NCBI GenBank assembly: GCA_002837195.1
Contig: KZ478059.1
Coordinates: 806,001-870,000, forward strand
Length of the DNA: 64,000 nucleotides
Direction of reading: 5' to 3'
DNA from: Enterobacterales bacterium CwR94
GTDB lineage: Bacteria; Pseudomonadota; Gammaproteobacteria; Enterobacterales; Enterobacteriaceae
The notes under the pieces are model-generated. The model ran no database searches. It was not told where the DNA came from and worked only from the letters and a program-made list of their open reading frames with translations. Shown one piece after another: positions 50,860-60,567 of the stretch (position 1 is the first letter of the stretch; each line of letters starts with the position of its first letter). The translations under genes were made by a program, and so were the position numbers.

Positions 50860-51687
50860 ATGTCACCGCTTCGTATTGGCTTACCGCAATGGCAACATCC
50901 GCACTGGAAGCGCTTTGGATTAACCACGCTTGCGGATTACGCGCGCTATTTTAACTGCGTGGAGGGCAATACCACGCTGTATGCCTTACCGCGTCCGGAT
51001 ATCGTGCTGCGTTGGCGGGACATGACACACGATGATTTCCGCTTCTGTTTTAAATTTCCGAAAACCATCTCCCACCAGTCAGCGTTAAAGCAGTGCGATG
51101 ATCTCGTACGTGATTTCCTGCAATTAATGTCGCCGCTGGCCCCGCGTATTGGTCATTACTGGCTGCAACTTCCTGCGGCTTTCAGCCCACAGGGCTTGCC
51201 GGATCTCTGGCGCTTTCTGGACGCACTGCCGCGTGAGTTCCGCTACAGCGTGGAGGTTCGCCATGCGGATTTTTTCGCCAAAGGTGAGGCGGAACGCGCG
51301 CTGAACAGCGGGCTGCGCGACCGCGCCATCAATCGGGTGATTTTAGATACGCGCGGCGTACATCAGGCCATTCCCTCCAATCCGGCCATTATCGAAGCCC
51401 AGCGTAAAAAGCCCAAATTGCCGGTGCATGCCGTGATCACCGCGCAAGATCCGTTGATTCGCTTTATCGGCGGTGACGACATTGCCGCCAACCTGCGCTG
51501 GTTTGATGCCTGGCTGCAACGGTTGCCCGCCTGGTCTGCTCACGCTTCGCCGTGGCTGTTTATTCACACGCCGGATATCGGTGAGGTCTTGCCACTGGTG
51601 GAGGCATTGTGGCCACGCCTGCAAAATGTGCTGCCCTCGCTCGGTACGGCACCCGACTGGCCGCAGCAGGCCCAACTCTTTTCGTAG
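50860..51687 (+). CDS. yecE: DUF72 protein YecE
   Basis: A 275-residue TIM-barrel-like protein of unknown function (DUF72). Conserved blocks include YFNCVEGNTTLYALP, FRFCFKFPKTISHQ and YSVEVRHADFFAKG, as in E. coli YecE. The start ATG 50860, immediately after ggagccctc, aligns with the family N-terminus (RIGLPQWQHP); ATG 50833 is an alternative. It follows yecD by 67 bp. Confidence 0.92.
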   Translation: MSPLRIGLPQWQHPHWKRFGLTTLADYARYFNCVEGNTTLYALPRPDIVLRWRDMTHDDFRFCFKFPKTISHQSALKQCDDLVRDFLQLMSPLAPRIGHYWLQLPAAFSPQGLPDLWRFLDALPREFRYSVEVRHADFFAKGEAERALNSGLRDRAINRVILDTRGVHQAIPSNPAIIEAQRKKPKLPVHAVITAQDPLIRFIGGDDIAANLRWFDAWLQRLPAWSAHASPWLFIHTPDIGEVLPLVEALWPRLQNVLPSLGTAPDWPQQAQLFS

Positions 51688-51755
51688 CGGATTAGCGACA
51701 AATCTGAAATTGCCCGTTAAGATAGCCGCGCCTGAAACTGTTAGCGGAGTTATTC

Positions 51756-52151
51756 ATGGTCAGCGCGCTGTATGTCGTGCTCGGTGCACTTTTTATTATG
51801 AAGTTTTCGTTTGATGTGGTGCGCATGCGCCGTCAATATCGCGTCGCCTATGGCGATGGTGGCTTCTGGGAGCTACAAAACGCGATCCGCGTGCACGGTA
51901 ATGCCGTCGAGTATTTACCGCTGGGTGGCTTGCTGCTAACAGTCATGGAGATGAACGGTGCCGATGTCTGGATGGTGCATTTTGGCGGCATATTGCTGCT
52001 GTTAGGCCGTGTGATGCACTATGTTGGCATGCACCGTCGCGACATTCGCTGGCGCCGTAATGGCATGATTGCCACCTATCTGGCGTTATTGTTTGGCATT
52101 GCGATGAACCTGGTGTTTATGCCCTGGGATTTGATGTTGTCCATCAAGTGA
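51756..52151 (+). CDS. yecN: MAPEG-family membrane protein YecN
   Basis: A 131-residue inner-membrane protein with four predicted helices, of the MAPEG family (glutathione and eicosanoid metabolism relatives). The family motif region is FWELQNAIRVHGNAVEYLPL. Its bacterial role is not known. It lies upstream of cmoAB in the conserved order. Confidence 0.92.
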   Translation: MVSALYVVLGALFIMKFSFDVVRMRRQYRVAYGDGGFWELQNAIRVHGNAVEYLPLGGLLLTVMEMNGADVWMVHFGGILLLLGRVMHYVGMHRRDIRWRRNGMIATYLALLFGIAMNLVFMPWDLMLSIK

Positions 52152-52195
52152 CCGTGCGGTCTCACGCCCTTTCTGCCACACTGTGTTTAATTTGA

Positions 52196-53913
<1,718 letters not shown>

Positions 53914-54027
53914 AATTCAGGCCGTTTCTTAGGGAAATGAGAGGCGGCTGTAAGTTATACTGGTCCGCAGTGACTCTCTTTAGCCGCTTTATTGGAAAGA
54001 AGCGACCCATCATTAAGGATGATGCGA

Positions 54028-54231
54028 ATGAAACGCCCTTCGTTACTGCTTCCCTGTGCCTTACTGATCGTGGGCCTGCTTAATTTGTTGTCCGTGCTGG
54101 ACAGTGTCAATACTGCGGCGCAACAACCCGATCGCAGCCAGTTTAATCGGCGCATTGCAAAAGATATGCTGCGCCCCTTGCTGGATATCGCGGCTATCAC
54201 GATGCCTTATTCAGAAACTTCTCCAGGCTGA
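54028..54231 (+). CDS. Small membrane or secreted protein, 67 aa
   Basis: A 67-residue protein with an N-terminal hydrophobic segment (MKRPSLLLPCALLIVGLLNL) that may be a signal anchor, then a short polar domain (QQPDRSQFNRRIAKDMLRPL). I do not recognise the family. The ATG 54028 follows aaggat at 8 nt. It converges with and overlaps the 3' end of the next gene by 25 bp. Confidence 0.55.
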   Translation: MKRPSLLLPCALLIVGLLNLLSVLDSVNTAAQQPDRSQFNRRIAKDMLRPLLDIAAITMPYSETSPG

Positions 54232-55052
54232 TCCCAGTAGGTATATTTCATGGCAGTGCCTAAATTGCGGGTTAAGGTTCTCCCCGGCAGACTTTCGGAC
54301 TCACGCGTGTAGCTCAGCGTACAATTCCCCGTCTCATCCCAAAGCTGACACTCATCAACGGTGACGGTTTTACCCGTTTCTGTTTTTTCCGTGGTAATCA
54401 TCTGTGTTTCACGAAAATGCTCATCATAATGGTAGCGCGTTTCGCGTTTCTCAGACTTCCCTGACAGCAGTTGCCCGCGTTGATTCCATTGCCACACCAT
54501 TTCGCCGTTGGCTAACGGGTCGGTGCCACGTGCCACACTGTGTGTCAGCAACATGGAAGGATTATAGCGATAGGTCGTCTGTGTAAACCCCTCCTCTCCC
54601 TGCAACAAGAAGGTGTCACTGGCACTGGTAATATTGCCCTGTTGCCCCATTTGATAGCGGATACGCCCCTGCTTGAGGCGTATGGGCACATTTTGTTCGC
54701 CTTTGCGCGTGGTAACCACCACTTCATACACCGCTTCCCATCCCTGCGGAGAGGACTCAAGGTGATTGACCATCTCCACGGTGACACCATTTTCCGTTTG
54801 CTGAAAAGTAAAATCGGCCTGAGTCAGCCGGCCACACACATCAAAAGTGCCCAGTAAACGCGCCTGCTGATTGATGTCTTTACCAAAACCGCCGACGATC
54901 ACCTGCTTCACATTGCCCTTGCCCGTCCCTTCCAGCAAGATGACATTATTGCTGTCATTAACCTGCTGATTTAAAGGCGGACAAGCTGTTTTTGCCACAG
55001 CATTCGCACTCAGCAGGCAGAACAAGCAGGCAGGGATAAGTCGATTTTTCAC
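54207..55052 (-). CDS. Exported protein of unknown function, 281 aa
   Basis: A secreted protein with a signal peptide cut near AVA (MKNRLIPACLFCLLSANAVA). The mature part is rich in beta-prone polar strands (TRYHYDEHFRETQMITTEK, AMKYTYWDQPGE), giving a general resemblance to the YnfC (UPF0257) lipoproteins, but there is no lipobox and I cannot claim homology. The start GTG 55052 lies 7 nt after ggag; a TTG at 55058 is too close to that site. No operon partner is evident. Confidence 0.7.
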   Translation of the reverse strand: MKNRLIPACLFCLLSANAVAKTACPPLNQQVNDSNNVILLEGTGKGNVKQVIVGGFGKDINQQARLLGTFDVCGRLTQADFTFQQTENGVTVEMVNHLESSPQGWEAVYEVVVTTRKGEQNVPIRLKQGRIRYQMGQQGNITSASDTFLLQGEEGFTQTTYRYNPSMLLTHSVARGTDPLANGEMVWQWNQRGQLLSGKSEKRETRYHYDEHFRETQMITTEKTETGKTVTVDECQLWDETGNCTLSYTRESESLPGRTLTRNLGTAMKYTYWDQPGEVSE

Positions 55053-55215
55053 ACCCAATCTCCGTTTAAGCCAGATACTTAATAGTAATCAATTTTTAGG
55101 CTTCTGTGAGGGTGCCCTCTCACGTAAACACCTCTCGCCTGAGACTGAAAAAAGCCTCGTCTGACGCGCAACATCGTAAGCAAGTCCGGGCGAGACAGGG
55201 AAAGTGCTTTGGGGT

Positions 55216-55650
55216 CTACCTGCTGCGTTTAATACGATTTTCAACGATAACAATGACACCGGCTTGCCGGTTCAGCCCCTCGACAGAAATCGTTTCCAGC
55301 GGGTTACTGCCCTTCCAGCACTCATTGCCAATATCGCAGCCCGCATGTGCTCGGTAGCCCAGGGATTCTAAATATCTTTTCACGGGTTTTACGTCAGTGG
55401 TGCCATAAAACTTTACGGCATGAACGGTTCGGGGGCTGCCATCAACCAGTGCGTAATCGAAAATGTATTTATCAGAAATGCGGGGGATATTTTTCAAAAC
55501 TTCAGGCGTGAAATATTCGTATTGACGTCGGTCGGTTTCCTGATAAACCGTGTTGTCGGTCAATCTCAGCTCTAATGAAGGCCAGCTCACCGCAAACGCG
55601 GCACCCATCACTACACACAGAATAATCCCAACACTGGCTAATTTACGCAT
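55216..55650 (-). CDS. Membrane-anchored protein of unknown function
   Basis: A protein of 144 residues with an N-terminal membrane segment (KLASVGIILCVVMGAAFAVS) and a soluble, presumably periplasmic domain with two cysteines (AHAGCDIGNECWKGSNP). I do not recognise it. ATG 55650 follows an aggggagg site at 11 nt. The frame continues upstream to ATG 55740, which would add a basic 30-residue cytoplasmic tail; that ATG has no visible ribosome site and is preceded by an inverted repeat (GTTTGC/GCAAAC at 55744-55759). Confidence 0.65.
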   Translation of the reverse strand: MRKLASVGIILCVVMGAAFAVSWPSLELRLTDNTVYQETDRRQYEYFTPEVLKNIPRISDKYIFDYALVDGSPRTVHAVKFYGTTDVKPVKRYLESLGYRAHAGCDIGNECWKGSNPLETISVEGLNRQAGVIVIVENRIKRSR

Positions 55651-56022
55651 ACGGCAAAGCGCCTCCCCTGGCGTTATCAATCGAGCGTCCATTCGTTGAG
55701 GTAACCTGGCTAATACCTGAGTTATAAGTGTCTCAGTCATTGGGTTTGCTTAGGCAAACGCCTGTGTATCGCCTGTTGTGATAAAATTGCCGGGTTGCAA
55801 AACAGCGCAACGTGCACAGAAAAAATCGCTTCCTGGCCCTCTGTTTTGAACTGTGCTTTTTTACCACATTCGTTAACTCACCGTTTACAGCGTATAAAAA
55901 AGCCGTACGCATCGCAATGGCTTAAAACACCTTACAGACACAAAGGCTACTGCGCCTTCGTTAGCCCTCTGTTTTGGAAAGCATTGGTATTATTTCGCGC
56001 TTACTTTGAGATGGAAAAAGAA

Positions 56023-56160
56023 ATGAGAGTGTTGATTTTAGCCTGTGCGTTTTTGCTCGCGGGTTGCAGTATGCCCTGGTCTTTAGCCGTTCCGGTTATC
56101 AGTTCGGATACCTGCCCTCCGGGAAAAGGCCCGGTAGGAACGAATCAGGATTGCCGCTGA
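56023..56160 (+). CDS. Small lipoprotein, 45 aa
   Basis: A tiny lipoprotein with a signal peptide MRVLILACAFLLAGCSMPWS; LAGC is a perfect lipobox with the lipidated cysteine at residue 15. The mature part is about 31 residues with a further cysteine pair (SSDTCPP, NQDCR). An ATG at 56011 would add four residues. It has its own upstream region and no obvious partner. The family is not recognised. Confidence 0.6.
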   Translation: MRVLILACAFLLAGCSMPWSLAVPVISSDTCPPGKGPVGTNQDCR

Positions 56161-56844
56161 AAGAGCGCACGTGCAGGGACGCTATGCGTCCCTGCCGCCA
56201 GCCCAGGCGAGGCATTTAAAAACCCCGCGTTACAGATTGCGCCACTACGGGTCATCGTTGCGCGAGAGACGTTGCGCGTTAAATGACGCCAGCGGGACAT
56301 TTTTTCGTGAGGTAGCGGGTCTATGCGAACCTTTGCACGCCCGCTGCTGCCTTACACTTCCAGTGAAGTCATCGCGAAACCAGCAGGTCGCCACTCATCC
56401 CGATCATGGTCAAAAGCGCGATTAAGCCCCTTACTGTCTCCCTCACGACACATAACCTCTGTTCAGGGTGGTTATAACATCGTTTGCTGAAGTGACTTGC
56501 GCCCACACGCACATCTTTTATCGATATCACGTTGCCTTTGCGCCTTAGACAGCGTCGGTTATGCAGAATTGCCGATGATAACCTTATGCGATGCAGGGAG
56601 AGACCTGTGCTGCAAAACAAAAAACCCCGCGATTGGCGAGGTTAAATGTGACTTTTACAACATGGTTTTAAGGGTAAGGCCTGATTTTTATCAAAACAGC
56701 ACGGGAATAAATACCCATCATCCAAAAATTGCTACAGTAGATTGGCGCTGAACAATGCAAAAGTCAGTAAATTATTATAAGAGTATTGAAAGTAAAAGCG
56801 CCATCACAGCTAGAAATGTAAAGTTATTTTTCTTTAACAATTAA
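56161..56844. other. Gene-poor region downstream of the small lipoprotein
   Basis: No convincing protein gene in about 680 bp. A strong hairpin without T tract (GCAGGGACGC...GCGTCCCTGC, about 56172-56194) follows the lipoprotein. A minus-strand terminator lies at 56619-56644. The right part (after 56645) is AT-rich. Confidence 0.5.
56619..56644 (-). terminator. Orphan minus-strand terminator
   Basis: On the minus strand AACCTCGC-caatc-GCGGGGTT is followed by TTTTTG. No annotated gene on that strand ends here, so it suggests an unrecognised short transcript coming from between about 56645 and 56850. Confidence 0.6.
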
Positions 56845-56873
56845 TTAACTTAAACTAATTTTAGCTCTATACT
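56845..56873 (+). promoter_or_regulatory. Promoter of the ArcZ-like RNA
   Basis: A -35-like TTAACT (56845-56850) and -10 TATACT (56868-56873) are 17 bp apart. The extended -10, CTATACT, fits σS as well as σ70. The predicted start is about 56880. Confidence 0.6.
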
Positions 56874-56879
56874 CGCGCT

Positions 56880-56969
56880 CAGTTCCTGATTTCCCTGGTG
56901 TTGGCCCTTTTAGGCACCCTCCTTTTCACTACCATTGCTAAGGTTCATCGTGAAGGGAGGGATTTTTTT
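56880..56969 (+). ncRNA. Probable ArcZ-like small RNA
   Basis: A transcript of about 90 nt is predicted from the promoter at 56845-56873 to the T run at 56963-56969. Its core GATTTCCCTGGTGTTGGC (56888-56905) equals, as I recall it, the conserved target-pairing core of the Hfq-dependent small RNA ArcZ. As in ArcZ the core runs into a hairpin closed by GGT/ACC (56897-56899 with 56916-56918). The inner pairs change from GCGC/GCGC to GCC/GGC, a compensatory pattern. The terminator (CCCTCCTTTTCAC...GTGAAGGGAGGG, then T7) differs from ArcZ. The canonical arcZ gene lies beside arcB, so this would be a second copy or a relative. Transcription is not proven. Confidence 0.6.
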
Positions 56970-57315
56970 GTTAAGAATAATTTACCTTACAATCCACTCC
57001 TTTTATAGCTAACCTTAAGGCTAGTTTCACCCTATACTTTAGCCAGTCAAATCAGTGGCATACTCCTTGTTATAATTTTCACACCCTCCATCGTTTTCAT
57101 GTTGCTCACGCACTAATGTGTGATCTTTTAAACATGCCAAACACTTTTAGGCGCCAGTGCGCAGTTATCGTCAACACAACGTGGCCATACCCCTTTTCTT
57201 CAGGGTCTCTCTGCCAGCCAGGGTTTGATTGCAAACACCGTACTCAATCACGACAACGTGCATGAGCCTGTGTCAATGACACCAGCCCATGCACGCTTAT
57301 CTTATTGAATTAATG
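56970..57315. other. Intergenic region between the small RNA and cutC
   Basis: No protein gene seen in 346 bp. A second σS-like -10 (CTATACTTT, 57032-57040) suggests another rightward transcript; an imperfect hairpin followed by tctttta lies near 57105-57130. Evidence for a second RNA is weak. Confidence 0.4.
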
Positions 57316-57345
57316 AAAAAAAACCCCATCAAGGTGATGGGGTTT
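57316..57345 (-). terminator. Terminator of cutC
   Basis: AAACCCCATCA-cct-TGATGGGGTTT (minus strand) is an 11-bp stem followed by TTTTT, about 50 bp after the cutC stop. Confidence 0.88.
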
Positions 57346-57396
57346 GGTACTTGCAAACAGAATGCGGAAAGCATTCTGAGCGGCAAAAATCGTGGG

Positions 57397-58152
57397 TCAG
57401 GCAACCCGATTGGTGCTGTCAGGGTGGAGAATACTGCTCATGGCTTCCACCATATCGCTATCAACGCAATAACGACTAAATTCATCACTTTCTGCATCAG
57501 CAGACATTGAAACACCCGCCTTGCGATACCGCATCGGAGAGGGCACCGTTTGCCCTGCGGAACTGTGCAATTCATGCAGTCCGGCTTCAACAAACTTGTG
57601 CAGATTGCTTAATCGCACACCTGCGCCCGCCATAATTATCGGACCGCGACTTTGTGCATTTAGTTCCCGCAGCAGGGTTAATCCGCTCTCCGCACTCTGT
57701 TGCTGGCCAGAGGTTAAAATACGCGCCACCCCCAAATCCGCTAACTGTTCCAGTGCCTGGTGCGGGCTGTGGCAGAGATCAAATGCCCGGTGAAAGGTTA
57801 CAGCCATACCGTCACACTGCGTCATCAGTTGGCGCATGCGGGGTAAATCAATATGACCATCGTGATCGAGCATACCAATGACGATACCAGGGAACCCCAG
57901 TTCACGCATCAACGCCACATCTGAACGCATTGCCGCAAATTCATTGTCGGTATAACAAAAATCGCCGCCGCGCGGGCGCACAATCGGATGCACAGGAATA
58001 GTGACCTGCTCCCGAGCCAGCCGCAACGTGCCTAATGACGGCGTTAGCCCGCCCTCTTTCGGCGCTGCGCACAGTTCAATACGATCAGCCCCCGCCCGCT
58101 CTGCAATTTGTGCGCAATCAACGCTGTAGCAGCATACTTCCAGTTTTAGCAT
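57397..58152 (-). CDS. cutC: CutC family protein
   Basis: A TIM-barrel protein of 251-252 residues historically linked to copper homeostasis; its enzymatic activity is unknown, and the copper phenotype has been attributed to a nearby regulatory RNA in E. coli. Motifs: [33 protein letters not shown] and VTFHRAFD. The start ATG 58152 follows aggagg. It is divergent from the lyase gene. Confidence 0.93.
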   Translation of the reverse strand: MLKLEVCCYSVDCAQIAERAGADRIELCAAPKEGGLTPSLGTLRLAREQVTIPVHPIVRPRGGDFCYTDNEFAAMRSDVALMRELGFPGIVIGMLDHDGHIDLPRMRQLMTQCDGMAVTFHRAFDLCHSPHQALEQLADLGVARILTSGQQQSAESGLTLLRELNAQSRGPIIMAGAGVRLSNLHKFVEAGLHELHSSAGQTVPSPMRYRKAGVSMSADAESDEFSRYCVDSDMVEAMSSILHPDSTNRVA

Positions 58153-58230
58153 CACGTCCTCCTGATAATGACGGCCGAACAAAATTTCGTTAGTCTGATA
58201 ATCCATTCTATTTTACCGAGTATCGTTAGC

Positions 58231-59373
58231 ATGGCATTCAATTTTGATGAGCGTATAGACCGACGTCACAGCGACAGTCTTAAATGGCAAAAATATGCCG
58301 ATCGCGACGTGCTGCCGTTATGGGTGGCGGACACCGATTTTCGATCCCCTGCGTGCATTACTGATGCGTTGCAACAGCGGATTGCGCACGGCGTGTTTGG
58401 CTACGGCGCCTCCCCTACCGGTCTGATTGATGTCGTGATCGCCCGCATGGCAGAACGCTACGGCTGGCAGGTAAAAGCGGAATGGCTGGTCTTTCTTCCG
58501 GGCATCGTCAGTGGCTTGAACCTGTGCGTGCGGGCGTTTACCGGGGAAACACAGGCCAGCATCAGTCCGTTGCCGATTTATCCCCCTTTTCGCCATGCGG
58601 CAACCCAGGCAGCTCGACCGCAGCGGCTAATGCCGATGCAAAATACACAGGGACGCTGGTTACCCGATCTCGCAGCGATTGCGTCGCAGCTTGACGGTAG
58701 CGAGCGGCTGTTGATGCTGTGCAACCCGCATAATCCCGGGGGAACGGTGTATCAGCGTGAAGAATTGGAAGCACAATTAGCGTTTGCTCAGCGCCACGAT
58801 CTGATTGTGTGCTCGGATGAAATTCACTGCGACTTAATTCTTGAACCCGGTTTACAGCATATTCCCTTCGCAAAGCTGTCTGAAGATGCGCAGCAACGAT
58901 CTATTACGCTTATCTCTCCGTCGAAAACCTTTAATATTGCTGGATTAGGGGCTTCACTGGCGATCATTCCAGACCCTGCTTTGCGTGAGAAATTTAATTA
59001 TGCCCGCAAAGGCATTGTGCCCGGTGTCGATGTGCTGGCACTGGTGGCTGCTGAAGCCGCCTGGCGTGACGGGCAAGCCTGGCTGGATGAACAACTCACC
59101 TACTTGCGCCGTAATCGCGATCGTTTAGTCGAGGTGGTGGCGGCCACGCCCGGCCTGGAGATGGTTACGCCGGAAGGCACCTATCTGGGATGGATTGATG
59201 CCAGCGGCCTGGATGTTGCCAGCCCGACCCTGTTTTTTGAACGCCATGGTTTAGGCTTTTCACCCGGTCGGGATTTTGGTAATGACCAGTTTGTGCGTTT
59301 TAATTTTGGCTGTACGCACGATCTTTTAGAGGAAGCTCTTCGTCGACTGCAGCTTGCTGTGCAAACGCGTTAG
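58231..59373 (+). CDS. MalY/PatB-family PLP-dependent C-S lyase
   Basis: A fold-type I aminotransferase-like enzyme of 380 residues. MalY/PatB proteins cleave cystathionine to homocysteine, pyruvate and ammonia; E. coli MalY also antagonises the maltose activator MalT. The N-terminal block VLPLWVADTDFRSP, the asparagine/aspartate region LCNPHNPGG and SDEIHCDL, and the PLP lysine in ISPSKTFNIAGLG are intact. ATG 58231 aligns with the family start. The stop overlaps yecM by 4 bp (convergent). This gene is not at this place in E. coli. Confidence 0.88.
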   Translation: MAFNFDERIDRRHSDSLKWQKYADRDVLPLWVADTDFRSPACITDALQQRIAHGVFGYGASPTGLIDVVIARMAERYGWQVKAEWLVFLPGIVSGLNLCVRAFTGETQASISPLPIYPPFRHAATQAARPQRLMPMQNTQGRWLPDLAAIASQLDGSERLLMLCNPHNPGGTVYQREELEAQLAFAQRHDLIVCSDEIHCDLILEPGLQHIPFAKLSEDAQQRSITLISPSKTFNIAGLGASLAIIPDPALREKFNYARKGIVPGVDVLALVAAEAAWRDGQAWLDEQLTYLRRNRDRLVEVVAATPGLEMVTPEGTYLGWIDASGLDVASPTLFFERHGLGFSPGRDFGNDQFVRFNFGCTHDLLEEALRRLQLAVQTR

Positions 59374-59930
59374 CGCTCACTGGCGACAATCTCTTCTATC
59401 GACCACGGGTGGAACTTAATGGTGATCACGCCGTTGGTCACGGCCAGGGTGGGGTTGGGCAAACGCTCTCCCTCACCCTGCGGAGAGCTGCATTTGATCG
59501 CCACTTTCGGTAATAACAACCCGGTATCAGAAAGCAAATCCATCGCGCGTTGATTCAATGTCTCCACGTCTCCCCGCAGCACAATTTCGATATGCTCCCA
59601 ACCCTCATGGCGATAGAGCGTGGTGCCCGGCCAGGGAAGTTCAACCACAGAGATGGATTGCCCTGCCAGTGTTATCGGCGTCGCTAAGCGAAACAGACAA
59701 ATCGGTCTGCCATTAATGGTTTTTTCTGAAAAACAGTTTCCAATGGCACTAAACCCCTGTTTCCAACGTTCGGCCGTGGTATTTTGATTGCATCGCACAG
59801 AGATATGGTCGATTTCCAGTTGGTGCAATGCCAATCCCAGTGACGTCGCGAACGCTGAAATTACGCTATCAAAGCGAATAAGGTCTTCGGATAAATCCGA
59901 CAATTGCGCGCCAAAATGATCGTTTTGCAT
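59370..59930 (-). CDS. yecM: YecM, VOC-fold protein
   Basis: A 186-residue protein of the vicinal-oxygen-chelate fold. The first metal ligand position is in IDHISVRCNQ and the later block is WEHIEIVLRGD, as in E. coli YecM, whose structure suggested a metal-dependent isomerase- or oxygenase-like role that is not known. It lies upstream of argS on the opposite strand, as in E. coli. Confidence 0.92.
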   Translation of the reverse strand: MQNDHFGAQLSDLSEDLIRFDSVISAFATSLGLALHQLEIDHISVRCNQNTTAERWKQGFSAIGNCFSEKTINGRPICLFRLATPITLAGQSISVVELPWPGTTLYRHEGWEHIEIVLRGDVETLNQRAMDLLSDTGLLLPKVAIKCSSPQGEGERLPNPTLAVTNGVITIKFHPWSIEEIVASER

Positions 59931-60241
59931 ATCTTCCTCTGTTTTTCTGCAATGTCTTTAAAGTGAAGCAGTATCTCAGCCCCCTTCTGTGAAACCAATT
60001 TTTAATTTAATTTTTCCCGATAGCTCAAACTAATCTTATAGAACAACGCAGATTTGATTATTTAAGCGCCAGTTTACGTGGCCCTGATTGTCAATAAAAT
60101 GTCATTTAAAATAACAAAAAAGCCGAGTTAATCATTAAGTTAACTTCATGATGAGGATAATCCTAATATCCGCTGTACGAATTGAAGCCAAAAAGTCTTT
60201 CTTATAAATTTTTGTCTTCGCCATCACTCAAGGGATGACTT
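59931..60241. other. yecM–argS intergenic region, left part
   Basis: A 311-bp AT-rich divergent region. I see no protein gene and no strong terminator. It should hold the yecM promoter and that of the small gene at 60242. Confidence 0.5.
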
Positions 60242-60379
60242 ATGTTCATGCTAACTTCAGTATTTATTCTGATCGCATTGATGGGGTTCGCTCTACTGCG
60301 CCATTGGAAGGTGCGTAATCAAAAAACGGTGAGCAATCCACATCGCCACTTGCGTCGTCGTCAGTCTCATTCTCACTAA
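60242..60379 (+). CDS. Small membrane protein with basic tail, 45 aa
   Basis: A 45-residue frame with one membrane helix (MLTSVFILIALMGFALL) followed by a highly basic, His/Arg-rich tail (NPHRHLRRRQSHSH). The ATG 60242 follows caaggga at 8 nt; the third codon is a second ATG. I do not recognise a family. The hydrophobic-plus-basic layout and the ribosome site favour a real gene. Confidence 0.5.
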   Translation: MFMLTSVFILIALMGFALLRHWKVRNQKTVSNPHRHLRRRQSHSH

Positions 60380-60567
60380 TATGGATACTGACATTACCCA
60401 TTGAGCCGGGAAGCAGTTATACCGCTGCTTCCCGGTGTTAGTCCTGCTGACGCCCCTGCTGAAATACAGTATACTTCCCCCTCTTTTTTTCGCGCGTTGC
60501 ACCTCCGTGCGCGTTCGGGCCCCTTGCGTCTTGCTAAGGGTGTGTTCAGCTACATAAAGGTATCTCG

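Noticed and set aside
56660..56720. 17-codon minus-strand peptide frame MMGIYSRAVLIKIRPYP
   Set aside because: Very short and without a clear ribosome site; kept only as a possibility within the orphan-terminator finding.
56171..56751. Several frames of about 80 codons in the gene-poor region
   Set aside because: They overlap hairpins and a terminator, lack ribosome sites and have no recognisable composition.
57289..57510. Plus-strand frame of 73 codons across the cutC terminator
   Set aside because: It runs through the terminator hairpin and antisense to the end of cutC.
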